DNA of 64,000 nt from Gammaproteobacteria bacterium (GTDB lineage: Bacteria > Pseudomonadota > Gammaproteobacteria > S012-40): the NCBI GenBank assembly GCA_029881255.1, contig JAOUMY010000012.1:62001-126000 (forward strand). The letters run 5' to 3'. Made by a program: the position numbers and the translations under genes. Numbering within the stretch: position 1 is the stretch's first letter; the number at the start of each line of letters is the position of its first letter. The notes beneath the pieces were generated by a model that saw only the letters and a program-made list of their open reading frames with translations, made no database searches and was not told the DNA's origin. Shown in pieces: positions 28,679-38,018 of this stretch.

Positions 28679-29988
28679 TACTCCACAGACTCAATTAACA
28701 TCGCGCCACCCTGACCACCGCCTATGCATAGACTGGCCATGCCTGTTTTGGCATTATTACGCTTTAAGACACTCAGTAAGTGCAGCACAATGCGCGCGCC
28801 GCTAGCGCCTACGGGGTGACCGATACTGATGCCGCCACCATCGACATTCAGTTTCTCATGCGGAATCTCTCCGATGGCGCTTTTTAGTCCGATAAAGTCT
28901 TTGCAATAGTCTTCGCTTTTCCACGCCTCGACACAGGCGAGTACCTGAGCCGCAAAGGCTTCATTGATTTCCCAATAATCCACATCTTCGATCTTGAGTT
29001 TGTTGCGCTCCATGATGGGCGCCATGGCATAGGCAGGACCTAGCCCCATTTCTGATGGATCAAGACCGGCCCAATGTGCATCAACGATCTTTCCGATGAC
29101 TTTCAAATTGTGTTCTTTTACTGCTTCTTCGCTGGCGAGTATCAGCATTGCCGCGCCGTCGGTAATCTGTGCGCTGTTACCTGGCGTAACTTTGCCGAAT
29201 TTTCGATCGAAGTAGGGTTTTAGTTTCGCAAGACCGGTCATATCCGAATCTCTGCGCAATCCGTCGTCCTGGTCATAGAATTTACCGCGCGTGTCGTAAA
29301 TCACTTCGATCTCTTCCATAAAACCGGCGTCTTGCGCTGCAGCGAGGCGACGATGACTTTCAACGGAGAATGCATCCATCTGGCTACGTGAAATGCCAAA
29401 ACGATAGGCAAGATTTTCTGCGGTTTGCCCCATAGACAATCCAACAACAGGATCAGTTAGCCCGCGTAACAGACCAATTATCGGTTGGAGATGTTTACCA
29501 GTGAGTTTGCCGAGTGCTTTAATCTTTGCAACAGGCGTTTTGGCTGCGCCAAACATACCTAGCCAGTTCACCATTTTTTCATTGAGTAGAACAGGCGCGT
29601 GGCTCATTGCCTCAACACCGCCCGCTAGTATGAGGTGAGAACGGCCGCTGGCGATATTACTCGCTGCGGTGTCCAATGCTTGCATACCCGACGCGCAATT
29701 GCGCTGTACCGTCCATGCCGGAACGTGTTCTCCGCAACCGACACGTAAGGCAATGACGCGAGCGATATTGGCTTCATCTGCGCCCGGCATAACACAGCCT
29801 ACAATCACTTCATCAAATTTGTCAGGGGAAAAAGGTTGACGCTGCACCAATGGTTTTGCTGCGCCTACGCCGAGATCAGCGGCAACAAATGGACCTGTTT
29901 TTCCCCTGGCTTTCAGAAAAGGGGTACGACAACCGTCGACGATATAAACTGGTTTATTACCAAACGCTTTGTGTGCCCGAGTACTCAT
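28678..29988 (-). CDS. fadI: Acetyl-CoA C-acyltransferase (3-ketoacyl-CoA thiolase)
   Basis: A 436-aa thiolase that cuts 3-ketoacyl-CoA to acetyl-CoA and a shortened acyl-CoA. The nucleophilic Cys lies in QRNCASGMQALD, and the C-terminal His and Cys motifs read GGISIGHPVGASGARI and LCIGGGQGG. The length fits FadI (about 436 aa) rather than FadA (about 387 aa). It lies 10 bp after fadE and is translationally coupled to fadJ. Confidence 0.92.
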   Translation of the reverse strand: MSTRAHKAFGNKPVYIVDGCRTPFLKARGKTGPFVAADLGVGAAKPLVQRQPFSPDKFDEVIVGCVMPGADEANIARVIALRVGCGEHVPAWTVQRNCASGMQALDTAASNIASGRSHLILAGGVEAMSHAPVLLNEKMVNWLGMFGAAKTPVAKIKALGKLTGKHLQPIIGLLRGLTDPVVGLSMGQTAENLAYRFGISRSQMDAFSVESHRRLAAAQDAGFMEEIEVIYDTRGKFYDQDDGLRRDSDMTGLAKLKPYFDRKFGKVTPGNSAQITDGAAMLILASEEAVKEHNLKVIGKIVDAHWAGLDPSEMGLGPAYAMAPIMERNKLKIEDVDYWEINEAFAAQVLACVEAWKSEDYCKDFIGLKSAIGEIPHEKLNVDGGGISIGHPVGASGARIVLHLLSVLKRNNAKTGMASLCIGGGQGGAMLIESVE

Positions 29989-29998
29989 GTTCTCATCC

Positions 29999-32431
29999 TC
30001 AAGATTTCAGTTTGAATTCGCTCGGCGCGAAATCATCAACTTTAATAATTTCACGTCGAAGCGCATCATAAGACAGAATCTGATCGGCCTCTTGCTGCGA
30101 GATTATTTTCTCGCTCACGGCCTTGTTCACCATATCTTTATAGCTTATCGAGATTACCTTTAGCTTACCTTCCTTGCGAGCTTTTTGGATCAGTTTTTCG
30201 ATTCGTTCTATACCAGGTAAATCTTTTAACGCCTGTTCAAGACGCCCGACTTGTTCATTCTGATCAGACGGCACGAATATTCCCGATGTTAAGCGATCGC
30301 GTGATGCAGAATCGGCGAGCAAGTTTCTTGAGACTTTGTGGCCTAAATCGTCAGACGGTGGCGCAAAAGTACGGCCCAGTGGAAAACAGATAAAACGCAG
30401 GAATTGGCCGAGGATGCGATTCGGAAAGTTTTTACAAATACCGTACAAAGCCTCCTGAATTCCGTATAAACAATCATCAAGCGCCCAACGCAGAAATGGC
30501 AAATCCTCTTCAGGACGTCCATCGTCTTCATAACGTTTCAATGTCGCAGAGGCGAGATAGAGCATACTCAACGCGTCAGCAAGACGACCCGATAATTTTT
30601 CCTTGCGCTTGAGAGCACCGCCAAGAGACAACATCGCGACATCGGACACGAACGCAAAAGCACTGGACATACGCGTCAGATGTTGGAAATATCGCTCGTT
30701 CTTGCCGACCATAGGGACTAATGCCAGTCGTGATCCCGTTAATCCAAAGAACAGACTTCTAAAACAGTTTGCCAGCGAGAAACTGATATGTCCGCGTATC
30801 GCCTGATCGAAGTCTTCAGACGCCTTACGTAAATCCTGTTCGTGTGCTGCCTGCATTTCTTTCAACACAAAAGGATGACAGCGTATCGCACCCTGACCAT
30901 AGACGATCATACTACGTGTAAGAATGTTGGCTCCTTCCACTGTGATGCTGATCGGTATAGCCTGGTACAGCTTGCCGAAAATATTATGTGGGCCGAGACA
31001 AATACCTGCACCACCTTGTACGTCCATGGCATCATTGACGGCCTTACGCATACGCTCAGTGAGATTGTATTTAAGTATAGCGGATACAACCGACGGGCTC
31101 TCTCCCATATCGAGAGCACCAGCACTCATGGTGCGCGCAGAGTCACACATATAGGCATAACCACCGATGCGTGCGAGCGGCTCTTCTACACCTTCGAAAT
31201 AGCCAATCGGCGTTTTAAACTGTTTACGAATTCGTGCATAAGCACCCACTGCACGGGCTGCGAATTTTGCGCCACCCACACTCAATGCAGGAAGTGAAAT
31301 CGAGCGACCAGCAGCTAGACATTCGACCAGCATGCGCCAGCCATTACCAGCCTGTTTGTGTCCACCAATGATCCAGTCAATAGGGATGAATACATCGTCA
31401 CCGCTATTTGGACCGTTCTGGAAGGCAATACTCAAAGGGTGGTGTCGTCGACCGATGTTGACACCTTCGTGATCCGTTGGGATGAGCGCACAGGTAATAC
31501 CCAACTCCTCAGTATCTCCAAGAAGATGATCCGGGTCATAGAGTTTAAATGCGAGACCAAGCACAGTCGCGACCGGACCCAGGGTGATATAACGCTTGTC
31601 CCAGGTAACGCGTATTCCTAGTGTTTCTTTACCTTTGTAGGTGCCGCGGCAAACCACACCAATATCAGGAATTGCACCGGCATCACTACCAGCCTCAGGG
31701 CTGGTCAGTGCGAAACATGGGATTTCTTTTCCGACGGCGAGATTCGGCAGATAGTGCTGTTTTTGATCTTCGGTACCGTAGCGGTGCAGCAATTCTGCTG
31801 GGCCCAATGAATTTGGCACCATTACCGTTACAGCGGTCGCAACGCTGCGTGTAGAGATTTTCATAACTACAGCAGAGTGGGCGAGGGCAGAGAATTCGAG
31901 GCCGCCATATTTTTTCGGAATAATCATTCCGAAAAATTTATTGTCTTTGATGAATTGCCATACTTCTTCCGGAAGATCATTGAGCTCTTGGTTAATCTTC
32001 CAGTCATCGAGCATTGAGCACAATTGCTCAACTGGACCGTCTAAAAATGCCTGTTCTTCCGTACTCAGCGCTGGTTTTGGATATTGAAGCAGTTCGTTCC
32101 AATCTGGATTACCGGAAAAAAGATGAGCGTCCCACCACACCGTTCCGGCTTCTATGGCATCCTGTTCGGTCTTGGACATGGGTGGAAGAATTTTCCGAAA
32201 GATATCGAGTATTCTGTCAGTCACCAGTGTCGTGCGTAAGGTGTCTATGTTGAGGATGACGGCCACTGCCAAAAACACAAACCACCCAGCGCCCAGCAAA
32301 ACACCACCTTCAAGCAGGAAACTGGACAACAAAAGGTAAATGGCAAATGCCAAAGTCCAGGTTTTAAGTGCCGCCTGGCGAAAGGCCAGTACCCCAGCGA
32401 GAATTATTCCAATCAATACTGCTAAAAGCAC
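29999..32431 (-). CDS. fadE: Acyl-CoA dehydrogenase FadE
   Basis: An 810-aa FAD-dependent dehydrogenase of the long FadE type (E. coli 814 aa) for the first step of beta-oxidation. Two or three N-terminal hydrophobic helices (1-65) suggest membrane association. The acyl-CoA dehydrogenase core follows (IIPKKYGGLEFSALAHS; ALTSPEAGSDAGAIPD; AVNDAMDVQGGAGICLG), then the FadE-specific C-terminal domain. It heads the fadE-fadI-fadJ operon. No FadR-type operator was identified in the upstream 100 bp. Confidence 0.95.
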   Translation of the reverse strand: MLLAVLIGIILAGVLAFRQAALKTWTLAFAIYLLLSSFLLEGGVLLGAGWFVFLAVAVILNIDTLRTTLVTDRILDIFRKILPPMSKTEQDAIEAGTVWWDAHLFSGNPDWNELLQYPKPALSTEEQAFLDGPVEQLCSMLDDWKINQELNDLPEEVWQFIKDNKFFGMIIPKKYGGLEFSALAHSAVVMKISTRSVATAVTVMVPNSLGPAELLHRYGTEDQKQHYLPNLAVGKEIPCFALTSPEAGSDAGAIPDIGVVCRGTYKGKETLGIRVTWDKRYITLGPVATVLGLAFKLYDPDHLLGDTEELGITCALIPTDHEGVNIGRRHHPLSIAFQNGPNSGDDVFIPIDWIIGGHKQAGNGWRMLVECLAAGRSISLPALSVGGAKFAARAVGAYARIRKQFKTPIGYFEGVEEPLARIGGYAYMCDSARTMSAGALDMGESPSVVSAILKYNLTERMRKAVNDAMDVQGGAGICLGPHNIFGKLYQAIPISITVEGANILTRSMIVYGQGAIRCHPFVLKEMQAAHEQDLRKASEDFDQAIRGHISFSLANCFRSLFFGLTGSRLALVPMVGKNERYFQHLTRMSSAFAFVSDVAMLSLGGALKRKEKLSGRLADALSMLYLASATLKRYEDDGRPEEDLPFLRWALDDCLYGIQEALYGICKNFPNRILGQFLRFICFPLGRTFAPPSDDLGHKVSRNLLADSASRDRLTSGIFVPSDQNEQVGRLEQALKDLPGIERIEKLIQKARKEGKLKVISISYKDMVNKAVSEKIISQQEADQILSYDALRREIIKVDDFAPSEFKLKS

Positions 32432-32534
32432 GCCACTATCTCCTTTTCTTACGAATGCCTATGCCTTATTCAACCCTAAAACTCCGGATTAGGGTCGTCT
32501 ACACAATAACGACATATATTCTCCTTTCTTTATC

Positions 32535-33677
32535 CTAATTTGCGGCTATTTGAATCGCCTTTTGAATCGTTTCTAGTGGGGTATAGTAATGCGGAGAAAA
32601 TCGAATTCCGCCACCTCTCAGGGCACAAAGTACGTTTGCACTCTTTAATCGATTCCAAACTTTTTCAGATGTTTCATGTTGGTGCTGAAAATTGACAATA
32701 CCGGAAAGAAACTGTGGTTCGGTCCGCATATTCAATCGTAATGACGGGTGTTCGTGTATTGAATCTATCATGTATTGTGTTCGTTCCAATACTTTCTTCT
32801 CAACTTCGTCCAACCCAATCTCAAGTAGCAAGGAAAGGCTTGCGTTGAACGCCACTATTCCAAGCATATTTGGACTGCCACATTCAAAGCGTTGTCCACT
32901 TTCCGCAACTTGCCAATGGTTTTTGTCGAATACTCCCGCATCTTTGACCATGTGCCAGCCATATTGATTCAGTTTCAACAGATCCCTTGCTTTTGGTGTC
33001 GAATAAAACAATGCGATGCCTTCCGGACCTAATAACCATTTATGCGCGTCAGCCACTACGAAATCGGCATGGCAAGTTTTTACATTGAATTTAAGTGCGC
33101 CCAAGCTCTGGATGGCATCGACACAAAACAGAATGTCCTTACTGCGACAAAATACGCCCAGAACTTCCAGATTCATTCTTGTTCCACTGGCGTATTGAAC
33201 AGAGCTTACTGAAAGTAGTTTTGTATTGTCATCACAGAGGCTTATAAGCGCCTCTTCGGGGGATGAAGTTAAAGCAAGTTCTGCCATTCTGGTCTGCACC
33301 CCAAATCGATCGGATAGGGATTCCCACACAATTCGGTTGGAGGGGAATTCCTCGGAAGCGATAACCACATTGTCCCCAGCTTGCCATTCCAGACCATAGG
33401 CGATCACCGACAAGCCTTCGGAGGTGTTTTTCAAAAGAGCAATATCGTCGGTTGAATCTGCATTTAGTAACGTTTTAATCTGTTCTCTCAGCTGTAATTC
33501 ACGTTTAAGCCATTGAATATAGTCTTTAGACCCGTAGCTGAGATTTTCATCAACAAAACGACGAATAGCGTCTCCAGTACGACGGGGCCAGGGTGCTACC
33601 GCCGCGTGATTTAGGTGGAAAATTTGGTCGCTAAGCAACCATTCGGTACTGGACGTTGGGTTAGCCATGATCTCCAC
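32535..33677 (-). CDS. Class V aminotransferase-fold PLP enzyme
   Basis: A 380-aa PLP enzyme of the aminotransferase class V family. The PLP lysine is Lys213 in DAHKWLLGPEG, and Asp187 (FCVDAIQSLG) is the expected pyridine-nitrogen partner. It looks like a cysteine desulfurase, but the C-terminal region (CALRGGGIRFSPHYYTP) lacks the Cys-containing active loop of SufS/IscS. An isopenicillin-epimerase-like or other aminotransferase activity is therefore more likely. It is monocistronic, and no substrate is evident from neighbours. Confidence 0.78.
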   Translation of the reverse strand: MEIMANPTSSTEWLLSDQIFHLNHAAVAPWPRRTGDAIRRFVDENLSYGSKDYIQWLKRELQLREQIKTLLNADSTDDIALLKNTSEGLSVIAYGLEWQAGDNVVIASEEFPSNRIVWESLSDRFGVQTRMAELALTSSPEEALISLCDDNTKLLSVSSVQYASGTRMNLEVLGVFCRSKDILFCVDAIQSLGALKFNVKTCHADFVVADAHKWLLGPEGIALFYSTPKARDLLKLNQYGWHMVKDAGVFDKNHWQVAESGQRFECGSPNMLGIVAFNASLSLLLEIGLDEVEKKVLERTQYMIDSIHEHPSLRLNMRTEPQFLSGIVNFQHQHETSEKVWNRLKSANVLCALRGGGIRFSPHYYTPLETIQKAIQIAAN

Positions 33678-33884
33678 TACGTTTAGGTGACTTGATTTTA
33701 ACCTACTGTATTACTAGACTTAGTTGTAACGATTTATTCGTATAGATTAGATGAAAATCTCATAAAAACAATATGATGAGTAGTTTAAAAAAAATAAATA
33801 GGCACAGCTGAGCCTGCGCGTTCGGACACAATAGCTACAACGCAGATACAGTTTTTGTCGATAGATACACGTTGGGAAGGGAAA

Positions 33885-36809
33885 ATGCCGATTGGGTACA
33901 TTCGTATCACCGTAGTGGCGATGCTGATGTTTTGCTTCGCGATGCCGCTTGCTGCCATGCAGGGGCAGACGGTGCTATTGCCTACAGCCGCCAGTGATGG
34001 CTTTATCGTCAAATTCAAATCCACCTCTTCTCGAGCCAGCCAGCAGAATACCCTAGCCACCGCCGGACTAAAGACAGTAGAGCGTTTTGCACTCACAAGT
34101 GGATTGAGCTTCGTCCAAACCGTCACCGGGCAAAACAAGACAAATGCGCTGTCCACGCTCCAACAAAATCCCGCAATCGAATACGTCGAGCCGAACTATC
34201 TGGTCCAAGTTGAGGTCGTTCCAAATGACCCGGACTTCAATAGACAATACGGACTCAGCAATAGTGGCCAGAACGGCGGCGCCCGCAACGCGGATATCAG
34301 TGCGCCCGAAGCTTGGGATCTTACGACTGGCGAAGGGGCATTAATCGCTGTGGTCGATACGGGTGTCGACTATAACCACCCAGATCTGAGCTCAAACATT
34401 TGGATTAACAATGGCGAGGTGCCCAATAACGGCATTGATGATGATCACAATGGTTATGTTGATGACATCAGGGGGTGGGATTTTGCGAATAGCGACAATG
34501 ACCCGATGGATGACCATGGCCATGGTACTCACGTATCCGGAATAATTGCGGCTCAGGGCAATAATGGTACCGGTGTCGCAGGTGTGAATTGGAAAGCCAG
34601 TATCATGGCATTGAAATTCATGGACGGTACGGGCATTGGATCGACTGTAAACGCTATTCGCGCAATCAATTATGCTGTGGCCATGGGTGCTCGCGTTTCG
34701 AATAATAGCTGGGGTGGAGCAGGCTATAGTCAGGCGCTTTATGACACTATTCAGGCAGCCGCGCAAAAAGGTCATCTCGTTGTGGCCGCTTCAGGAAACG
34801 ACGGTGTTAATAATGATGACCCCAACACGCCGCATTATCCGTCAGGCTACAATCTGAACAACATCATTTCAGTCGCGGCAACCGACTCATCGGACAATCG
34901 TGCAATATTCTCTAATTTCGGGGCTACTACTGTGGACCTGGGGGCACCTGGGGTAAGAATTTACAGTACTTTGCCGGGACGCAGTTACCAGTTTATGGAT
35001 GGTACTTCTATGGCGGCTCCTTTTGTTACAGGTGTCGCAGGATTGATTATCTCCCGTTTGCCGGACATCAATATCGATACTTTGGTCAATGCCATCATCA
35101 ACAATACGGATCCTGTTTCATCAATGACGGGAATTACCACGACCGGAGGCAGGTTAAACGCGTTTAAGGCGCTGTCCAGCGTCACCGCAGATATCAAAAT
35201 CTCTCCAAATACCGCTAATGTCGGAATAAACGATACGTTGCAATTTTCTGCTCAGGGCGGGACAGCTCCTTATCAGTGGAGCGTAAACAATACGGCACTA
35301 GCACAGATTGATAGTCGCGGGTTCTTTCGTGCACTTAGTGCAGGAAAGGTACAGGTAAATGTAATTGATGCCAGTGGTTTTCGTTCAAATACAGGTGATA
35401 TCGTCATTAGTGATATCAATATCAGCCCGAATAACGCGGATCTGATCGTCGGCGAAGTGCTGCAGTTTTCTGTAAGTGGCGGTATCGCGCCCTATGAGTG
35501 GCAAACTCCACCCAACGGCATCGGCAGTATCGATAGAATAACAGGTTTATTCTCCGCCTTGTCGTCAGGTGTAACGGAAGTTAGTGTTAGAGACAGCACC
35601 GGTATCTCAAAAAGCAGTGGCAGCATCCGTATCGTCGATATTCAGCCACTGATGATATCTCCAATGAGAGCCGATCTCATGCCCGGAGAAACCCTGGCTT
35701 TCCGAGTCAGCGGCGGTACTGCGCCATATACATGGTCGGTATCGGATAATCTGATCGCTTCTATCGACAATGCCGGGGTGTTAATTGCAAATCAAGCCGG
35801 GGCAGTCACCGTAACCGTTACCGATTTAAGCGGCAATAGCGTTACTAGCAATGCAATTAACATAAGCGAATTAGCCATCGTTGCGGACAATACCACCGTG
35901 CGCATAAACGAGACAGTAAACCTTATCGTCAAAGGTGGTAAGCCGCCATATCAATGGCGAGTAACAAATTCAAATATCGCCAATGTCGACGCGGAAGGAA
36001 TTCTTACTGCGGTCAATCCCGGATCGATACGCGTTACGATTATGGATGCGAACGGCAACATAGGGCGCTCCCAGGTGATTCTGATTACCAATAGTGCAGC
36101 TCTAAACGTTTTTGTTCGCGACAATGTAATTTCAGTGAACGGAACAACAACCATAAAAGTATCTGGTGGTACACCGCCTTATAACTGGACAAACAGCAAT
36201 CCTTCCGTGGTGCGTGTGGACGAAAACACTGGAACCGTTACCGGATTAAGAACCGGGAACGCAGTTATCTCAGTCACAGATAGTACTGGGGTAATGGTCG
36301 CTTCAGACACGCTCGAAGTCAGAGCTGTGTTTCTAACCCCGGCGAATAGTAATATAGAAGTCGGGCAGACGGTTAGCTACAGCGTTAGCGGAGGCGTAGC
36401 GCCATATCGCTGGGAAGTGAGCAACACCGGTATTGCCTCCATTGATAGCACAGGCCTGCTCAGAGGCATCGCTACAGGGGCGGTAACGGTAAACGTATTC
36501 GACCGTGATAATGTGAAGATGTCGGCGACTGTGACCGTAGTCGCAGCAGGAAGTGGTGGAGCTATTCATCCTTTGGATATACGTCCTTTTACTGCAGTTC
36601 TCTCTAGACGCTCTCAAAGCGAATTGTTATTTACCGCGACCGGTGGCACAGCGCCCTATCGTTTTTCGCTAACTAATACGACGGTTGGAAAGATTAACGC
36701 CTCTACAGGTGCCTATATTCCATTTTCTGATGCTCCTGGAGAGACTAGGATAGTAGTCACGGATGCTGATGGTCACGTTGCCGAAAGCGGTATTATTTCA
36801 GTTCAATAG
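33885..36809 (+). CDS. Secreted subtilisin-like (S8) serine protease with seven Ig-like repeats
   Basis: A 974-aa exported protein. ATG 33885 sits 4 bp after GGGAAGG and gives a signal peptide (hydrophobic about 10-27). An inhibitor I9-like propeptide (about 38-115) precedes the S8 domain, whose triad is visible: Asp in VVDTGVDYNHPDL, His in DDHGHGTHVSGI, Ser in DGTSMAAPFVTG. The C-terminal half holds seven tandem Ig-like (BIG2-type) repeats of about 75-80 aa, each with a GGxxPYxW or very similar block. No sorting signal (PEP-CTERM or type IX) is seen at the end. Likely secreted or cell-surface; the target is unknown. Confidence 0.92.
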   Translation: MPIGYIRITVVAMLMFCFAMPLAAMQGQTVLLPTAASDGFIVKFKSTSSRASQQNTLATAGLKTVERFALTSGLSFVQTVTGQNKTNALSTLQQNPAIEYVEPNYLVQVEVVPNDPDFNRQYGLSNSGQNGGARNADISAPEAWDLTTGEGALIAVVDTGVDYNHPDLSSNIWINNGEVPNNGIDDDHNGYVDDIRGWDFANSDNDPMDDHGHGTHVSGIIAAQGNNGTGVAGVNWKASIMALKFMDGTGIGSTVNAIRAINYAVAMGARVSNNSWGGAGYSQALYDTIQAAAQKGHLVVAASGNDGVNNDDPNTPHYPSGYNLNNIISVAATDSSDNRAIFSNFGATTVDLGAPGVRIYSTLPGRSYQFMDGTSMAAPFVTGVAGLIISRLPDINIDTLVNAIINNTDPVSSMTGITTTGGRLNAFKALSSVTADIKISPNTANVGINDTLQFSAQGGTAPYQWSVNNTALAQIDSRGFFRALSAGKVQVNVIDASGFRSNTGDIVISDINISPNNADLIVGEVLQFSVSGGIAPYEWQTPPNGIGSIDRITGLFSALSSGVTEVSVRDSTGISKSSGSIRIVDIQPLMISPMRADLMPGETLAFRVSGGTAPYTWSVSDNLIASIDNAGVLIANQAGAVTVTVTDLSGNSVTSNAINISELAIVADNTTVRINETVNLIVKGGKPPYQWRVTNSNIANVDAEGILTAVNPGSIRVTIMDANGNIGRSQVILITNSAALNVFVRDNVISVNGTTTIKVSGGTPPYNWTNSNPSVVRVDENTGTVTGLRTGNAVISVTDSTGVMVASDTLEVRAVFLTPANSNIEVGQTVSYSVSGGVAPYRWEVSNTGIASIDSTGLLRGIATGAVTVNVFDRDNVKMSATVTVVAAGSGGAIHPLDIRPFTAVLSRRSQSELLFTATGGTAPYRFSLTNTTVGKINASTGAYIPFSDAPGETRIVVTDADGHVAESGIISVQ

Positions 36810-36827
36810 CGTTGAAGTTCAAGCATC

Positions 36828-36852
36828 TGTCACGGTTTTTCATACTGTGACA
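36828..36852. repeat. Inverted repeat after the protease gene
   Basis: TGTCACGGT / ACTGTGACA (one wobble) with a 7-nt loop lies 18 bp past the protease stop. No U tract follows, so it is a weak terminator candidate. The TGTCAC/TGTGACA halves recall a CRP-like site, but the spacing is not canonical. Confidence 0.35.
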
Positions 36853-36936
36853 TGAGTCTCATTTTGGCCACTTTGCCTGTTCCTGATTTTTTGCCGACCG
36901 ATAACACTAATACACCGGATTTTCTCAGGAAGATTT

Positions 36937-37314
36937 ATGTTTAAAGTGCTGTTAGTCGAAGACAACCATATCAACCAGATGGTTGCCTCAAAAATCCTGC
37001 GCAAAACCGGCATGCACGTAGATATCGCTACGAATGGATTAGAAGCGTTGGACTTGATCAAAACAAACGACTACCAGCTGATTTTGATGGACTGCCATAT
37101 GCCGAAAATGGATGGCTTTGAGGCAACAAAGAAAATTCGTGCGATGGGGCTAGACATGCCGGTTATAGCCCTGACAGCCTCGACTGACCAGGAAACACGA
37201 GAGCTGTGTTTCAAAGCAGGTATGAATGAGTTCATCAGTAAACCGGTACGAACTTTGGCTTTGACCGAACGGGTCGCTTATTGGCTCAGCCATCAAATGA
37301 CGAAAATCGGATAA
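36937..37314 (+). CDS. Single-domain CheY-like response regulator
   Basis: A 125-aa lone receiver domain. The acidic pair follows LLVEDNHINQMVA, the phosphoacceptor Asp is in ILMDCHMPKMDG, the Thr position is in IALTAS and the Lys is in ISKPV. The sequence style is that of receivers detached from hybrid histidine kinases. No kinase is adjacent, so the partner is encoded elsewhere. Confidence 0.9.
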   Translation: MFKVLLVEDNHINQMVASKILRKTGMHVDIATNGLEALDLIKTNDYQLILMDCHMPKMDGFEATKKIRAMGLDMPVIALTASTDQETRELCFKAGMNEFISKPVRTLALTERVAYWLSHQMTKIG

Positions 37315-37334
37315 ATCTTTTCTAAAAAACGACC

Positions 37335-37946
37335 TTAAGGGCTTTTAACAAACACTCGCGCACTTAGCCCTGTCGCAATTTCAACTGGACGCGTCGCTTC
37401 CGTTTCACCATCAAATTGATCGGTTAATAATCCTAAATGCAGTTTTTCATCAGAGATTTGGTAAACATCGAAGTAGACCATCTTCACATTATGGGGTAGG
37501 TAAGTAATATTTACTGCCTTGTCAATTTCGTATTTGACCTCAGTTCCGTAAAGATACTGCAAGTCTTCTGTTCCACCAGTGGAATGAGCTATTGCTTCTA
37601 ATCGCTTGAAACTAAAATCGATGGGTTGCATCACGGGTTCTGGAGCGAGAGAGGTATCGATAGAAAAGTTACCCTGCATTCGCAAACTCCACATGCGATT
37701 GGGTTGGAGGCAATCATTTTTATTAAATTTTTCATCAATGCGAATCGCCTGATCTTTGAAAAATGTGTACGTAGTTCGCTTGGATACAGTCGCGAGTGAG
37801 CCGGTAACGCTACCCTGGCGGCCGTTTGCGCATGCCCCTTCCCATACCGCATGTATAGGAAATTCGGTGGGTTCCTCCTGAGGAAGTCGAGAACAGGCCA
37901 AAGGAATAATCAGCAAGCTAAGAACGATTCGAAATGCAACGGTCAT
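37335..37946 (-). CDS. Putative lipoprotein of unknown function
   Basis: A 203-aa protein with a signal peptide and lipobox IPLAC, giving lipidation at about Cys18. The mature part is beta-rich (TTYTFFKDQAIRIDEKF; VKMVYFDVYQISDEKLHLG) and has two further Cys (about 39 and 79) that could form a disulfide. I do not recognise the family. It is convergent with the response-regulator gene and upstream of the OxyR-like gene on the same strand. Confidence 0.65.
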   Translation of the reverse strand: MTVAFRIVLSLLIIPLACSRLPQEEPTEFPIHAVWEGACANGRQGSVTGSLATVSKRTTYTFFKDQAIRIDEKFNKNDCLQPNRMWSLRMQGNFSIDTSLAPEPVMQPIDFSFKRLEAIAHSTGGTEDLQYLYGTEVKYEIDKAVNITYLPHNVKMVYFDVYQISDEKLHLGLLTDQFDGETEATRPVEIATGLSARVFVKSP

Positions 37947-38018
37947 GGGTCAAACGGATAGTTACTTCTGAAAGGGCATTATACTTGCGATCTCCCGTTG
38001 CTGGAAGACACTACTTAT

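Noticed and set aside
32535-33677. SufS/IscS cysteine desulfurase
   Set aside because: The PLP lysine is present but the Cys-bearing active-site loop near the C-terminus is not, and no suf or isc genes are adjacent.
36828-36852. CRP binding site upstream of the receiver gene
   Set aside because: The half-sites are separated by about 13 bp rather than 6, so it does not fit the CRP consensus.
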